Shown: piece by piece, positions 1 to 10,633 of the stretch | Numbering within the stretch: position 1 is the first letter of the stretch | Layout: each line of letters starts with the position of its first letter | Source of the DNA: Sinotaia quadrata | Lineage: Eukaryota > Mollusca > Gastropoda > Architaenioglossa > Viviparidae | Direction: 5' to 3' | DNA: 64,000 nucleotides | NCBI GenBank assembly: GCA_028829895.1 | Contig: CM054183.1 | Coordinates: 71,953,071 to 72,017,070, forward strand | Program-made: the position numbers and the translations under genes | Notes under the pieces: generated by a model | What the model was told of the DNA's origin: nothing | Seen by the model: only the letters and a program-made list of their open reading frames with translations | Databases searched by the model: none

Positions 1-2436
1 TAATGCATAATGAATTTCAACTAATTAGTTTTGCAGTTAAGACCTAGGAAAACATTGTAGGCTCCCTGTTAAGAAAAGCAACTCATTCATTAGCCATTAT
101 ACTAAGATTATAAGAAATATCTCTATATTGAATATGACAGAAAATATGTATTGTCATTTTAAAAAAAAGAAAATCTGAATTGACAAATTGATTTTACATC
201 CAAAATTTCATTAAAAAAATAGTCTCAGTAGATCACTCACAAACTTACAAATAAAATGAAACTGAAATTTTTCTTTCAGAATGTCTAAAATACTTTAAAA
301 ATTAATAATAGTACTTTAGAATATTATTTAATTTGATGAAAACATTTTCATTACAGAACTAATGACTTCTGAAGATTGCATCCGCTTATACATTTTCTTT
401 ATTAACAATTGCAGTAATAATCTGAATTAGAATCATTTGATATTTTAAAATATTATGAACATAAAGTAAAGCAGGAATATATCATTCTTAAGCATATTTA
501 TTGTTTGGGAAATTAAGTTGGACAAATAGAACAAGGACTAAAGATCTATATAATACATGTGAACAAGTGTGAATATTTGTACTTATAGGCTTTAATTTTA
601 CAAAAGTATATTTAGTATATATATATACACAAAATGGAGAGAATAAAAGCAGAAGAGTGACTTTGGTAAATGTTTTAGCATTCTTACTGTTGGTTGCAAT
701 TACAATGTACTTCATTGAAGAAGATGTATAAGCATTAAATTAGGTAAGCTTAATATTCAATAAAGTGAGCATTTTATTCATCACTGAACAAGTTTTCTGT
801 TGCCATTACTGCAGTATTGGAGCAGCTATGATTGTTGGATTATATTGATTTGTTTGATTTCTCCTTACTTGTTTTTAGAACTGGTAATCATTTTATCCCC
901 CCCCCCCCTTCATTATATACAGTTGATATTTATTTGAATTTAAAATCTTGCTTAGTTGCTTGTCTCATCCGAACTTAACAGAGATGCTCTGAGGTTTAAA
1001 TAACTTACAATTGGTGTCCACTCATCACTTTGGATTTGACATTCTTTTTCTCTTAGCTCTCCTTACACCACAGCCTAAAAAACCTCACCTCTCAGATCAT
1101 TACCTATATAGGAGACAATGAAAAAAGATTCTCGGTTGACAAATTCCACTTGTTTCTCTTTGATTTAAATTTACATTTACATTTTTCCATTACAATTCTG
1201 CTCCTACTGGAAAAGTACATTCCATCAACTAAATCACTATAGTAGTATAATTCAATGGACAACATTTTTTTTTTTTACTGCTTGGATCACTCCTCGACGA
1301 ACTTCTCTTCTACTTTCTTTAATTAGCCTGTCATTACAGAATTAAGCATGTCTCCTCATTGACCCACTCTGCTTTTTCGACTGACACCACATGTTTGACC
1401 TCATTTTGACATTTGAGCTCTTTTTTCTTACTTGCATTCTTATTGTACCCATCATAAAAAGACCAGATTTGGTTAGTGTTCTTTCCCAAATCAGAGTCTG
1501 GTTACCTGGAACAAAGCATCTTTTCATAAACCTCTTAATCTTTTTTACTGACAATACCAGTCCTTACTTTCATAATCTTTTTTCTCTCTATTTTTTAATT
1601 TACTATGTTATAGTACATTTGTGTATTATGTTCAGCTCTGTATTATTTGTTTGTATTTTATTATTATGGGCTACTGTACACTCTCTCACTCACATACACA
1701 CTTATTAATTAGTTATTAATGAACCTGTAGTAAAGGCACATGTTGGCCATTGTTGGTGCAACTAGACATGAAGATGGATTTCAGGTTGTAAATTGCAGGG
1801 AATAAGCCTTGTGTGTTAAGGCTTTTTGAATTAGTGATAGATGCTGAGATGAGTGATATCCAGCTCCTTTGACCATTACTATTCTATGACTGTCCAGCTA
1901 AAAATACCATGCAGTCATGTGTAAATAGGGATGAAAAAATCCTATGCTGGATGAAAGATTTCATACACATGCGCACGTGCACGCACGCACGCACAGTGAT
2001 CATTTTGATCATTTTATGCTTTAAAAAGCTATAATCTTTTATTCAAACAGCAAAATGCTCTTGGATTGTTTAAAAATAATGATCAATGAAGTGATTTTTA
2101 AAGTAATCCCAAAATTTATTTTAAAAAGAAATTAATATAAGTGACTGTAGCACAAAATTAATTATAGCAACTTTAGCCAGGATTTTGCATAGAAGAACCC
2201 ATATAAGAAAATTTTGAAATTATTGTTATTGTACATATTGATTTGCCCAAGGTTTTGATATATACTGGATGTGGAAGGTTTTCAGATCAGCATTTTATGT
2301 TGTTGACTTTTGAACTAGCCTTTTAAACTAGTAGTAATTATCTGCAAGGAAATCTCAAGTATGATGTCTGTAGTTTGTATAGACTTTATTGTATTGTTAC
2401 AGACCTTCAGTCCAGGATTTCTTTTTCTATTTTCAG
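1..2436 (+). other. Intron upstream of the first TAO kinase exon in the window
   Basis: No coding exon of the kinase was found here. The stretch is AT-rich, with a C homopolymer near 898-908, a T run near 1266-1276 and a short CA/CG-rich microsatellite at about 1965-1995. Around 1040-1700 lies a less AT-rich patch with overlapping open frames on both strands (a hydrophobic + strand frame at 1391-1708 and a basic minus frame at 1342-1554). Neither resembles a family I know, and both could be chance. The segment ends in a good polypyrimidine tract and TTTTCAG acceptor at 2431-2436. Confidence 0.6.
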
Positions 2437-2607
2437 GCATCTGGAGGGAGTGGTCGAAGTTTTGAAGTTGCCCAGAACAATTTTGCTACTATCCGCACTA
2501 CCTCCATTGTGCGGCAGGAAATTAAACAGCATGAAAGGTCTAATGAGTATCTTAATTTTACAGTGTACAAACGGCTACGTAAACAACACCAGAAAGAACT
2601 ACAGTCG
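2437..2607 (+). CDS. TAOK: TAO kinase exon a: linker into coiled coil
   Basis: The exon encodes 57 residues beginning ASGGSGRSFEV and containing FATIRTTSIVRQEI and KRLRKQHQKELQS. The FATI(R/K)T and K-R-(L/M)-R-(K/R)-QHQK blocks are hallmarks of the start of the TAO kinase C-terminal coiled coil. The acceptor is TTTTCAG ending at 2436 and the donor is GTAAGA from 2608. The length is a multiple of three and both boundaries are phase 0. The Gly/Ser-rich start suits the flexible linker that follows the kinase domain. Confidence 0.93.
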
Positions 2608-3738
2608 GTAAGATTTGAACTTATTATTTTTAATTATTTATCACACTTCTTTCTTACCTACTCTACCCGTGACCCTGTCTTCTGTATTCAGAAATAATTA
2701 CGAAGACAAAATATTTAGGAATATTTAGGAATATTTTTATTTTTTATATAGAAAAATTCCTTTTGCCCCCTACTTTAGATGGGTATACTTGAGAATAATG
2801 AATAGCAGGAAGATGTCCCTAAAAATAACAAACCAATTAAGGGAAGGGACATCTTACTTGCAAAAGAGAATAGTGGTGGTGGTCTTGGTAACTACTAATA
2901 CACCATAAACAAGTCAGAGGCCAAAGTAGATATGTCATGCTAAAATAAAATCTAGAGAAAGTAGATATTGTCAATCCCACTGCTGCTATAATCTCCCTAT
3001 AATGTGTGAAGCTGGATGAAATGGTTCTAATTTCACAGACTTACACAGAATTCAGGAATTTTCTTTACTTACTTTATCTTTGCACATCTGATTACAGATA
3101 GTTTAGACTCTGGAAGAGTTAGACAATATTCTTGATTTATTTTCACTGAGACAACATTATGTGTGGATATATTTTTTAGGCCCTAACTATATAGATGAGG
3201 CATTATTATCTTGAGAATTTGGCAAAGGGAAAATAATAATAACTGAATAATTTGATCAAGGATTCTGCTCTTAGTTTTTAAAAAAAATGGATCTGTTGCT
3301 AATTTAATTCATCTATCATTAAGGTAAGTAATTTTTGAACATCACCAGGCTAAACATGATTTCACTAATCCAATATTCTATATTAAAGACACTAGAAAAT
3401 TTGTTTTAAAAGACAATTTTAAAAACTTTATTTTCCAGAGGTCAGAATTTAAATTGATCAAATCTATTCCTGACACATATTAGGGTTTTTCTTTCTTCCA
3501 TATTTGTCCATAAAATCAGACAGATCTTTGACCAAGAATGTTGTTTCTTTCCCCCCATAAAATTCTTTAAAAGTATTGCGTAGACCTTTAGGAATTGCCA
3601 ATTATTTAACCTTAAGCATAGCCATACAAGAAAATCAGCTATGGTAATTATGAGAACTTTAGTGGTCATGATGTGCACCACTTCTTAGTGTTGATCACTA
3701 CATGTAGATAAATCCTTTCTGTTCCAAAGTGAAATTCA
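2608..3738 (+). other. Intron sequence between exon a and transposon copy 1
   Basis: AT-rich intronic sequence without a recognisable gene, RNA or repeat. It ends at the left 7-bp target duplication (GTACTAA, 3739-3745) of the large transposon. A minus-strand open frame at 3442-3681 has no family resemblance and is treated as chance. Confidence 0.6.
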
Positions 3739-4348
3739 GTACTAATAGGTAGTCCCACGGCCACCGCTTTACAGGCAAAAACTCGCAAACGCACACAAAT
3801 TTGCTAAACTTTACCTCAAAGCGGTTTTCTTCACATTAAACCTCAACTAACCATTTTTATATGAAAATAAAGATCGATGTTTTGTCTTTCGAACTGTTTT
3901 GTTGTTTTTTTTCTGAATTTTATTATAGTATCCATAAACTTTGACGAAAGTACCTTAGGGTTGCAAGAAAAATGGGTCAAAAGTCGCCTCACGGCCGAAA
4001 AAGTAAAATTCACGTTTTCGGGTACCAATTTTTAAAAAGATTGCAGAGCATCCAGCGTGTTGTAACCCTAAAACTGATTGGTCCTTTAAATAGAGGAGAT
4101 ATAACTCTTTACAATCATATAATTTTCACTTTTGTTTGATGCGAATAACCAAATAAATTTTCAAACTAAAAAGTTCACGATAAAATTTTCGGAAGAAATA
4201 TTTATCACAAAATAGTGAAAATTATATCATTTTCTGCGGAATTTCAATATCTCTCTAATGATATGCTGTAGCCCTTGATTAGTGACCCCTGGAAGAGCGT
4301 CCACTAAATTGAAAACCCCGTAGTACGCATCCTGTTTCACTTTCAGTC

Positions 4349-4430
4349 ATGGCTTCCACGTGCGAAACACGCGTTGACGCTACCGCTGATTCTTCTCACA
4401 TTTTATGTGAACAATTGAAACCTCTTATCG
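4349..4430 (+). CDS. Putative first coding exon of the transposase
   Basis: An ATG at 4349 opens 27 codons (MASTCETRVD through EQLKPLI) plus one base, followed by a strong GTAAG donor at 4431. Splicing to AG at 5076-5077 gives G+CT (Ala) and continues in frame as DEQYALM of the main ORF. The predicted product would be about 1227 residues rather than 1204. The exon is nearly unchanged in copy 2 and recognisable but decayed in copy 3. It sits in the most CpG-dense part of the element, as expected near a 5' end. The acceptor has a poor pyrimidine tract, so the junction is inference, and the ATG at 5065 remains an alternative start. Confidence 0.5.
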
Positions 4431-5064
4431 GTAAGATCTTTTATAAGCATTTAATAATGATTACTTTACTCTGTGATTAGTTTATTTGTAAACATATCTC
4501 TATTTTTAAAGCAGAATTATTCATTTTGTCCTCACCATCACTACCAATTCCGTAGTTTGAAAATAGGTTAGTCGGTGCGTCACTCTATCGCGAAAGTTTG
4601 ATTGCTATTTCCTTGCAATATATATTTTGAAGTCGCAGATCGTATTTAAATATATTATTTTATTTACTTAATTAATTTTAAGTCATGATGGTAATCTTAT
4701 TATTTAGAAAAATCGTTTTCTTACGACGATAATTTAAAAAAGAAAAGATAACTCTTGATGCAAAAATAGTAAACAACCGAAACACTTGGGTCTGTGAAAT
4801 GTTCTTTTCACAGTGGATTTACAATAATGCTAATAAGATATTTATTTAGTGAATGCTTTTATATCATATATTTTTAATAATTTTATCCTGTTTGTTTTGA
4901 ATTTGAACATAATGTTATCCTCTTAATTTAAAAAAATTGTATGGCTTATGCCTTTGTTTTGGTTTCACGATCTTTTAATTTTTTTGGTGGTACATAAATT
5001 AAGAATAAGTTAACATGAAGATTTTATATCACATTATTAAAATGTCGATTAAATATTTTATGGT

Positions 5065-8000
5065 ATGTTCTATGAAGCTGATGAGCAGTATGCTCTTATG
5101 TTATCACATCTCTTGGCTACTGGAAGAGGCAGACGTCCAACTATTCCAGAAATCCCATTTACCAACCGACTGATAGCACAACTCAATCTTCTGCGACTTG
5201 AAGGGAAAAAGACTTATGAAGATATCACAACATTTGCAGATAAGTATCTTTCCTTTAAATCTGGTGATGGCATTCCACTCCTGTCATCATGTATTCACAA
5301 TGTTATGAAACAGCTCCAAAGTACCTCTTTTGACAACTGGGAAAATGTTCTTTCTACACCATTAGAATTTAAATATATTGGACCATTCTGTGATATGTAT
5401 GACATTAATCGTGACTCACTATTGAATGCATGTGATTCATTAACACCTGTTGAAGTTTCTAATGGTCTTTGTTTAGAACTTCTAAGTTTTGCTAAAAAAT
5501 TAAATTTGAAAGATCGCATTCTGCATGGTTGGCTTGTACAACTTTGCCCCTCGCTCAAAACATGCACAAATCTGAAATACAGAATAAGTACAATACACAA
5601 GCACTACAGTGCTCTTCGTTGTGTTTCAAGGTCAGATGGTAAAATGAACCTTGATTTATTTTTGAATGAAAGATTCTTGAAAGAGGATCAGCCTTTAAAC
5701 AAAGGTAGTACTAGTAGAACTCTAGTTAAAGATAGTTGTCAAGATTGTGAAGTCTTAAAAAAACAGCTAGACTTAGCAAAACATGAGATTGCTGCATGTA
5801 AGAAAACAATAGCACATATGCAGAAATCTAAAACTAATACAAGTAAGATGGAGACAGTTGAAACTGAGTTGCAGATGCTGAAGGAAGCTAGTATTAAAAG
5901 TGCATTTGACTCAGAACAAAAGATTCATTTGCTGTCTGAAAAGATAGAAGAACTATCAGCAAACCTTTCATTTTGCCAATCAGAAAAAAATAGCTTAACA
6001 AACGAGCTAGCATGTGTAAGTGAGAAATTTAAAAAGAAAATAAGAGATAGTGCTGCTATCTGTCGACAGAAAAATAATCTAAAAAGATCAAAAGAAGCAT
6101 TAAAATTCAAAGAAAAGCTTATAGAGCAAAAACTTAAAAATGAGAGCACTCAGCTGAAAAAGTTGAGAAAGGTTAAAAAAATCCTTCAGCAGACACAACA
6201 AAATCTAAGTAAAAGTATCAAAACAGTTGCTAATTTGAAATGTAAGCTTAGAGAATCACAAAAATACATCCAACCTACGATTGAATGCACTGAAAACTCT
6301 CCTGTAGATATTGTCACTAGAGATGAAAAGGGCCAGTTTACAGATTCTGTTGTGAAATGTATTGGTAGCTTAGTTGGGGAGGGAGAGGTGTCAGGAAAGA
6401 AAACTAAAAGCATTATTCAGACTGTAGCATCTCATTTACTGAACACTGAGATTGCAGATGCAAACCTTCCCAGTAAGAGCACAGTGTATCGCATAGCCAG
6501 TACATGCCATACACTTGCTAAAATGCAGGTGTGTGATGAAATGAGAAATAAAAGGTTTGATATTCACACTGATGGGACCAGCAGAGATCAGCGTAAGTAT
6601 GTTGGTCACCAAGTTACATTAGAGGACAGTTCACAGCTCTCACTGGGTTTTCAGAGTATATATAGGGAAGATGCTAAAACACTCTTAGACACTACCATGC
6701 TATTATTGCATCAGATTGGTGAGGCAGGTAAGAAAGATGGTGAAAATGTAGATGATATTGTGAAGGAGATTTTTCAGAATTTGGTTGGTACCATGACAGA
6801 TAGGGCTAGTACAATGAAAGTGTATGGTAAAGCTCTTGATGAGAAGCAAAAATGTATTTTGGAGACCAATTCTGGCTTGGAATTTTTATTTTGTAATGCT
6901 CATTTTCTTTTAGGTCTCAGTTCAGAAACGGAGAAGGTACTGACAAGTTTTGAAGAGACACTAGGATGGAGAAAGAAACTGGGACGTGACAAAAGCACTG
7001 CATTTCAACATTTCAAAAGTAGTGCTAATGAAGCTGCTGCTTGTAGACTCATCCGGACTACCTGTGATGTCTTAGGTCCTCGTGGCGATGAGAAGAATGG
7101 ATGTCGTGAAGAATGGCTGGCTTTTTGTTGTATGAATGGATTGAAAAGTAAAATTGGAAGTTTTAGATCCAACAGATTTAATAATCTTTTTGAAGGAGCA
7201 GCAGCGATAGTCCACCATCATGATCATATTATCGCTTTCATCAACCACTACAAGCAAGATGGAAATTTGAAGATCCAGAGTGTATTGCAGGACCTGCAGA
7301 GCCAGGAGATAATGCTAATGGTAGTTGTTTTGGCCATGGTGTATGTTTGCATGGCAGGCCCCTTCTGGGAGTTGATAAATAGTCAACAACACTACCTTGA
7401 CCTACATCAACATATAAATTGCCTGGAGCAGCGCTTGAAACATATATCCTCAGATCCGGATTTCAGCCAGTCTCTTGGTGATCTTTCTTCATGGATTGAC
7501 ACCTTTATGGCGAGAAAATCAGATGTCTCTTTGACTAGATCAGTTATCACAGCTATTGATAATCTGAAATGCAACATCCAGTTTAAGAATTTGCTTCAGT
7601 TGCTGTGTAAAGGGTACCTGATGGTCATTGAACGACAGCTAGGAGACTTTCTTGAAGGTGGCAAGTATAGTGAACCACCTACTGAGGAACAACGAAAGAA
7701 AATGGCCCATTGCCAAATGACCAACTTGATGGGAGAAGCCTGCTTTGGAGACCTAGATTTTAGCATGTTTAAGCGGCGTAATTGTTCATTGTTTCATCAT
7801 ACAACAGTCAACATGATGAAAAGGAATCGGCCTATAGAATGGTTGAGGAAGAAATCCACTGAAGAGCAGGCAGTTATCTTAAAGGATGCAAAGAAGAAGG
7901 CCAAGAACACACAATCAATCTATAATAGCCATGAACTTGAAAACAGGAAGCAACTGCAAGTCCATCTTCAAGAGAAGAAGAAGAGTAGAGAAGAAAAGGT

Positions 8001-8679
8001 TGCTCGTTTGGCTAAGACTAAGCTTGATGTCATCAAGAAAGTCCAGGAGGTTGGAGGACCTTGTATAGATAGAAGTGCCATTACAAACTTACTTCAGGCA
8101 TGTCACACCACCACTGCTAAGAAAAATATGCTTCTGCTCCAGATAAGATACCATAGATTGATTATGGGTGCTAAAAGTAAATATTTTAAAATAAAAGGTA
8201 AAGATGTCAACACCCTAGCTGATAATTTGAGCACTTATTTACAAGAAAGTTTGCCAGTGTCTGATAGTGCGCATGTTGAGCTGTTAGTAGATGATAGTAG
8301 GCTTGATACATTAGAGGTGCTTAGAACAACTGATCTAGATAATGTTCCTAGTAGCCCACTTCCAAAGAGACTGAAACAAGATGCTGGATTTACAAACCAA
8401 GGGGAGCGTGTTGCTGTGTATTATGACACTGGCTTTTTCATTGGTGAGGTATTAGAAGTACACAGCACCAGCAGTGCTAAGATAATATTTATGGAACAGT
8501 ATAGAAATAAGAATATTTTTAAGTGGGGTGATACCATGGACTGTGATGATGTGAATGCCAAGTTTGTTTTTAAATGGGGTTTATCAATGGAGACAACCAA
8601 CGGAAGAACCTGGACAGCCGTTGACTATAGTGCATTACAGGAAGAATTTTCCATTTATAAAAATATGTACTGTGATTAA
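5065..8679 (+). CDS. Transposase-like protein with coiled coil and SH3/Tudor-like C-terminus
   Basis: An uninterrupted 1204-codon ORF fills the centre of transposon copy 1. Residues about 1-220 form a folded-looking N-terminal region, and about 225-405 are a Lys/Glu/Gln-rich coiled coil. From about 430 a catalytic-like core follows: D503 in IHTDGTSRDQ, D579 in TMTDRASTMK, a C-x2-H motif (C610, H613) in FCNAHFLLG, and a candidate third acidic residue E891 in MGEACFGDLDF. This is the D-D-C/DxxH-E order of RNase-H-fold transposases with a large helical insertion, as in hAT and related groups. A second basic coiled-coil segment spans about 940-1000. Residues 1113-1195 (GERVAVYYDTGFFIGEV, then IIFMEQY) resemble a small SH3/Tudor-like barrel. 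The probable role is element transposition. Catalytic residue assignment is by pattern only, and the true N-terminus may include the small upstream exon. Confidence 0.85.
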   Translation: MFYEADEQYALMLSHLLATGRGRRPTIPEIPFTNRLIAQLNLLRLEGKKTYEDITTFADKYLSFKSGDGIPLLSSCIHNVMKQLQSTSFDNWENVLSTPLEFKYIGPFCDMYDINRDSLLNACDSLTPVEVSNGLCLELLSFAKKLNLKDRILHGWLVQLCPSLKTCTNLKYRISTIHKHYSALRCVSRSDGKMNLDLFLNERFLKEDQPLNKGSTSRTLVKDSCQDCEVLKKQLDLAKHEIAACKKTIAHMQKSKTNTSKMETVETELQMLKEASIKSAFDSEQKIHLLSEKIEELSANLSFCQSEKNSLTNELACVSEKFKKKIRDSAAICRQKNNLKRSKEALKFKEKLIEQKLKNESTQLKKLRKVKKILQQTQQNLSKSIKTVANLKCKLRESQKYIQPTIECTENSPVDIVTRDEKGQFTDSVVKCIGSLVGEGEVSGKKTKSIIQTVASHLLNTEIADANLPSKSTVYRIASTCHTLAKMQVCDEMRNKRFDIHTDGTSRDQRKYVGHQVTLEDSSQLSLGFQSIYREDAKTLLDTTMLLLHQIGEAGKKDGENVDDIVKEIFQNLVGTMTDRASTMKVYGKALDEKQKCILETNSGLEFLFCNAHFLLGLSSETEKVLTSFEETLGWRKKLGRDKSTAFQHFKSSANEAAACRLIRTTCDVLGPRGDEKNGCREEWLAFCCMNGLKSKIGSFRSNRFNNLFEGAAAIVHHHDHIIAFINHYKQDGNLKIQSVLQDLQSQEIMLMVVVLAMVYVCMAGPFWELINSQQHYLDLHQHINCLEQRLKHISSDPDFSQSLGDLSSWIDTFMARKSDVSLTRSVITAIDNLKCNIQFKNLLQLLCKGYLMVIERQLGDFLEGGKYSEPPTEEQRKKMAHCQMTNLMGEACFGDLDFSMFKRRNCSLFHHTTVNMMKRNRPIEWLRKKSTEEQAVILKDAKKKAKNTQSIYNSHELENRKQLQVHLQEKKKSREEKVARLAKTKLDVIKKVQEVGGPCIDRSAITNLLQACHTTTAKKNMLLLQIRYHRLIMGAKSKYFKIKGKDVNTLADNLSTYLQESLPVSDSAHVELLVDDSRLDTLEVLRTTDLDNVPSSPLPKRLKQDAGFTNQGERVAVYYDTGFFIGEVLEVHSTSSAKIIFMEQYRNKNIFKWGDTMDCDDVNAKFVFKWGLSMETTNGRTWTAVDYSALQEEFSIYKNMYCD

Positions 8680-8714
8680 TATTTGAATCTATGTTGTGCA
8701 CATTCATTGTTGGA

Positions 8715-8720
8715 AATAAA
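8715..8720 (+). promoter_or_regulatory. Polyadenylation signal of the transposase gene
   Basis: AATAAA lies 35 bases after the TAA stop of the transposase ORF, the expected position for a compact transposon 3' UTR. It is in sense with the host kinase transcript, so it could in principle cause premature polyadenylation in this intron. The decayed copy 3 retains a counterpart at 26490-26495. Confidence 0.5.
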
Positions 8721-9070
8721 TATCACAGAATTGAATTATTATTATATTAAATATCATGTCACTAATGTACATGTTCACAGAGTTTTAGCAATTCATTTTT
8801 CAGACATATTTTCAATGCTTTAATACCTGTCACAAATCTTTCAAAACATAAACAAGATATGTTTATTAATCTATTACTTATTATTTTGTTATAATTAATA
8901 ATATTATTGTCAAACATGTTTTTATATCTATGAATTATGCGTAAAGAATACCATGTTTACAGTTTTAAAGATTTTTTAAATATGAAAGTTTCTATTGTAA
9001 AAAAAATACTAATTCAGATAAAAGGTTATAAATAAATTTTCTGTCTTTAGATAAATAGATAACTTCATGC

Positions 9071-9490
9071 TGATCATTTTAATAGGTGAACCAAAACTGT
9101 GTTATGTATAGTTTCTAAGATGAGACCATTTATCTGTTTTAATTTTCTTTGTAAATAAAAATTGCATGATAAAATGAAAAATGTAACTTAATATGTGATT
9201 AAACAGAAATTATCTTTATACATATTGATCAAGTATAGTTTACTGATCATTTTGATATATGAACCAACTCTGTATGATGTATACTTTCAGAGATGTGACG
9301 GTTTATCCGTTTTAATTTTATATGTAAATATAAATTGTACAGTCAAATGATAAATGTAACTGAATATGCGATTAAACAGAAATTATCTTTATAGATATAG
9401 GTAGAGTATAGTTTGCTGATCATTTTGATATGTGAACCAACTCTGTATGATGTATAGTTTCAGAGATATCACTGTTTGCTTGTTTACGTT
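9071..9490 (+). repeat. 173-bp subterminal tandem repeat in transposon copy 1
   Basis: Anchors TGATCATTTT followed by a GAACC-containing stretch recur at 9071, 9244 and 9417, exactly 173 bases apart, giving about 2.4 diverged units. Each unit contains TCCGTTTTAATTTT-like and AAACAGAAATTATC blocks. Copy 2 holds one unit fewer, with anchors only near 17105 and 17279. Subterminal arrays of this kind often bind the element's own transposase; here that is inference. Confidence 0.8.
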
Positions 9491-10068
9491 TTCTGTAATA
9501 AACTTCGTTAATGCTTTTTTTTGGTTAAAATTTGCTGAAATGGTCATTTTCAGCCTCCAATAATTTCCACATTTTCTTTGCAATGCCTTTAGAAAAAAAT
9601 AGGCATTAACTATATGGTACATGATTTAATAATATGCATTTTGGATGTACTTTGTGCATCAGTTGCATATGTTATGATGCCATGAATGTTCCTTTTTGTT
9701 GCGTTTTGCGAGCAATTTTATGAAACAAAAGCCCATTTTCTTTTGCAATTTATAATAAACTGAAAAGAAAATTTTGCATTATATCTGTTTTTTCTTGTTG
9801 TATGTCACTATGTTTATTAGAATTATTGGATTGTTTTTCAGTGAGGTTTATATCTTACTTGTAATAAACTTGTTAAATCACACATTCATTACGTCTAAAA
9901 AAAGTTGACCACAAATAACGACACTAAATTTGTGATATCTCATAAAGTATTATAGCTATCATCATAATTTTTTCTGTACAACCTTATTTCATCAGAACAC
10001 ACATTTTGAGCATAAAACATTTGTACAATATCAAGTAGAAAAAAATGAGTGGGACTACCTAGTACTAA

Positions 10069-10435
10069 GCTATTTCACTCATAGGCCAAGTACTAGATAC
10101 ATTCCGTATTTTTTATCTCTTGCTTTTCAGGAGCCTGCTGGCTTGGCTTTTATTCTTGATTAATTCTCAGATTTCCTCTTGTGTATATATCTGGTTGTAT
10201 GAAGGGAGGTACAGTTTTCTCCTTTTATAAGTTTGAATTTTTTGGAGAAGAGTTACTTGAGGGAGAATATTTCACTATAAATATGCATCTAATGCACCAT
10301 AGATTTTTGGGGCAATTAACACATACTTGTATCATATCTGTATAATGGGGTTCTAGTGTTATTCTAAGACTTGTTTGACTGCCTAAAAATACTAATATTC
10401 TAATGTTGTAACATTTCTTTTTGTCTTAAACTTAG
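10069..10435 (+). other. Intron remainder between transposon copy 1 and exon b
   Basis: Plain AT-rich intronic sequence with no ORF or repeat noticed. It continues the sequence interrupted by the transposon insertion and ends with a pyrimidine-rich tract and TTAG acceptor at 10435. Confidence 0.6.
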
Positions 10436-10570
10436 ATGGAGTCTCGTTTCAAGGCTGAGATGGAAGAGCACAAACAGAAATTGGATCGTGAATACGAGAA
10501 TTTGCGCGTCAAGTTTAGCAAAGAGTTAGACCGCCTTAAGCAGCAACATTCAACGGAAATTGAACGCAAT
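10436..10570 (+). CDS. TAOK: TAO kinase exon b: coiled coil
   Basis: The exon encodes 45 residues, MESRFKAEMEEHKQKLDREY through STEIERN. The M-x-E-H-(K/R)-x-(K/R)-L-(D/Q) pattern follows QHQKEL directly in TAO kinases, confirming the order with exon a. The acceptor is CTTAG at 10431-10435 and the donor is GTATGT at 10571; both ends are phase 0. The composition is charged and heptad-like, as expected for a coiled coil. A long TG/AG microsatellite begins only 8 bases after the donor. Confidence 0.92.
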
Positions 10571-10577
10571 GTATGTG

Positions 10578-10578
<1 letters not shown>

Positions 10579-10633
<55 letters not shown>

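Larger units (their letters stand above)
3746..10061 (+). mobile_element. Full-length DNA transposon, copy 1 (TIR TAGGTAGTCCCAC)
   Basis: The element starts TAGGTAGTCCCAC at 3746 and ends with its reverse complement at 10061, giving 13-bp terminal inverted repeats. Identical 7-bp direct repeats GTACTAA (3739-3745 and 10062-10068) flank it, a clean cut-and-paste signature. Its 6316 bp include a putative 5' coding exon, an intact 1204-codon ORF, an AATAAA just after the stop, and a 173-bp tandem array in the 3' part. A short subterminal inverted pair (ACCGCTTT at 3763, AAAGCGGT at 3818) may be a transposase contact. It lies in the kinase intron, in the same orientation as the kinase. An intact ORF, perfect duplications and retained CpGs imply recent insertion. 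The superfamily is unassigned: a 7-bp duplication is uncommon in animal DNA transposons, and the protein core looks distantly hAT-like. Confidence 0.93.

Noticed and set aside
1342..1708. Two opposite open frames of 70 and 105 codons
   Set aside because: They overlap each other, have no recognisable motif and sit in an intron upstream of exon a.
3843..4028. Minus-strand open frame inside copy 1, also open in copy 2 (18518-18715), suggesting an antisense gene of the transposon
   Set aside because: The frame has no ATG at its apparent start (TTG), the two copies differ by amino-acid-changing substitutions (Ser/Phe and Asp/Asn), and it is broken in copy 3. There is no sign of selection.
5295..7257. 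Minus-strand frames opposite the transposase ORF
   Set aside because: They are shadows of a long coding frame on the other strand and show no independent features.
8909..9490. Third coding region in the 3' part of the transposon
   Set aside because: Frames there are short and are interrupted differently in the three copies. The sequence is explained by the 173-bp repeat.
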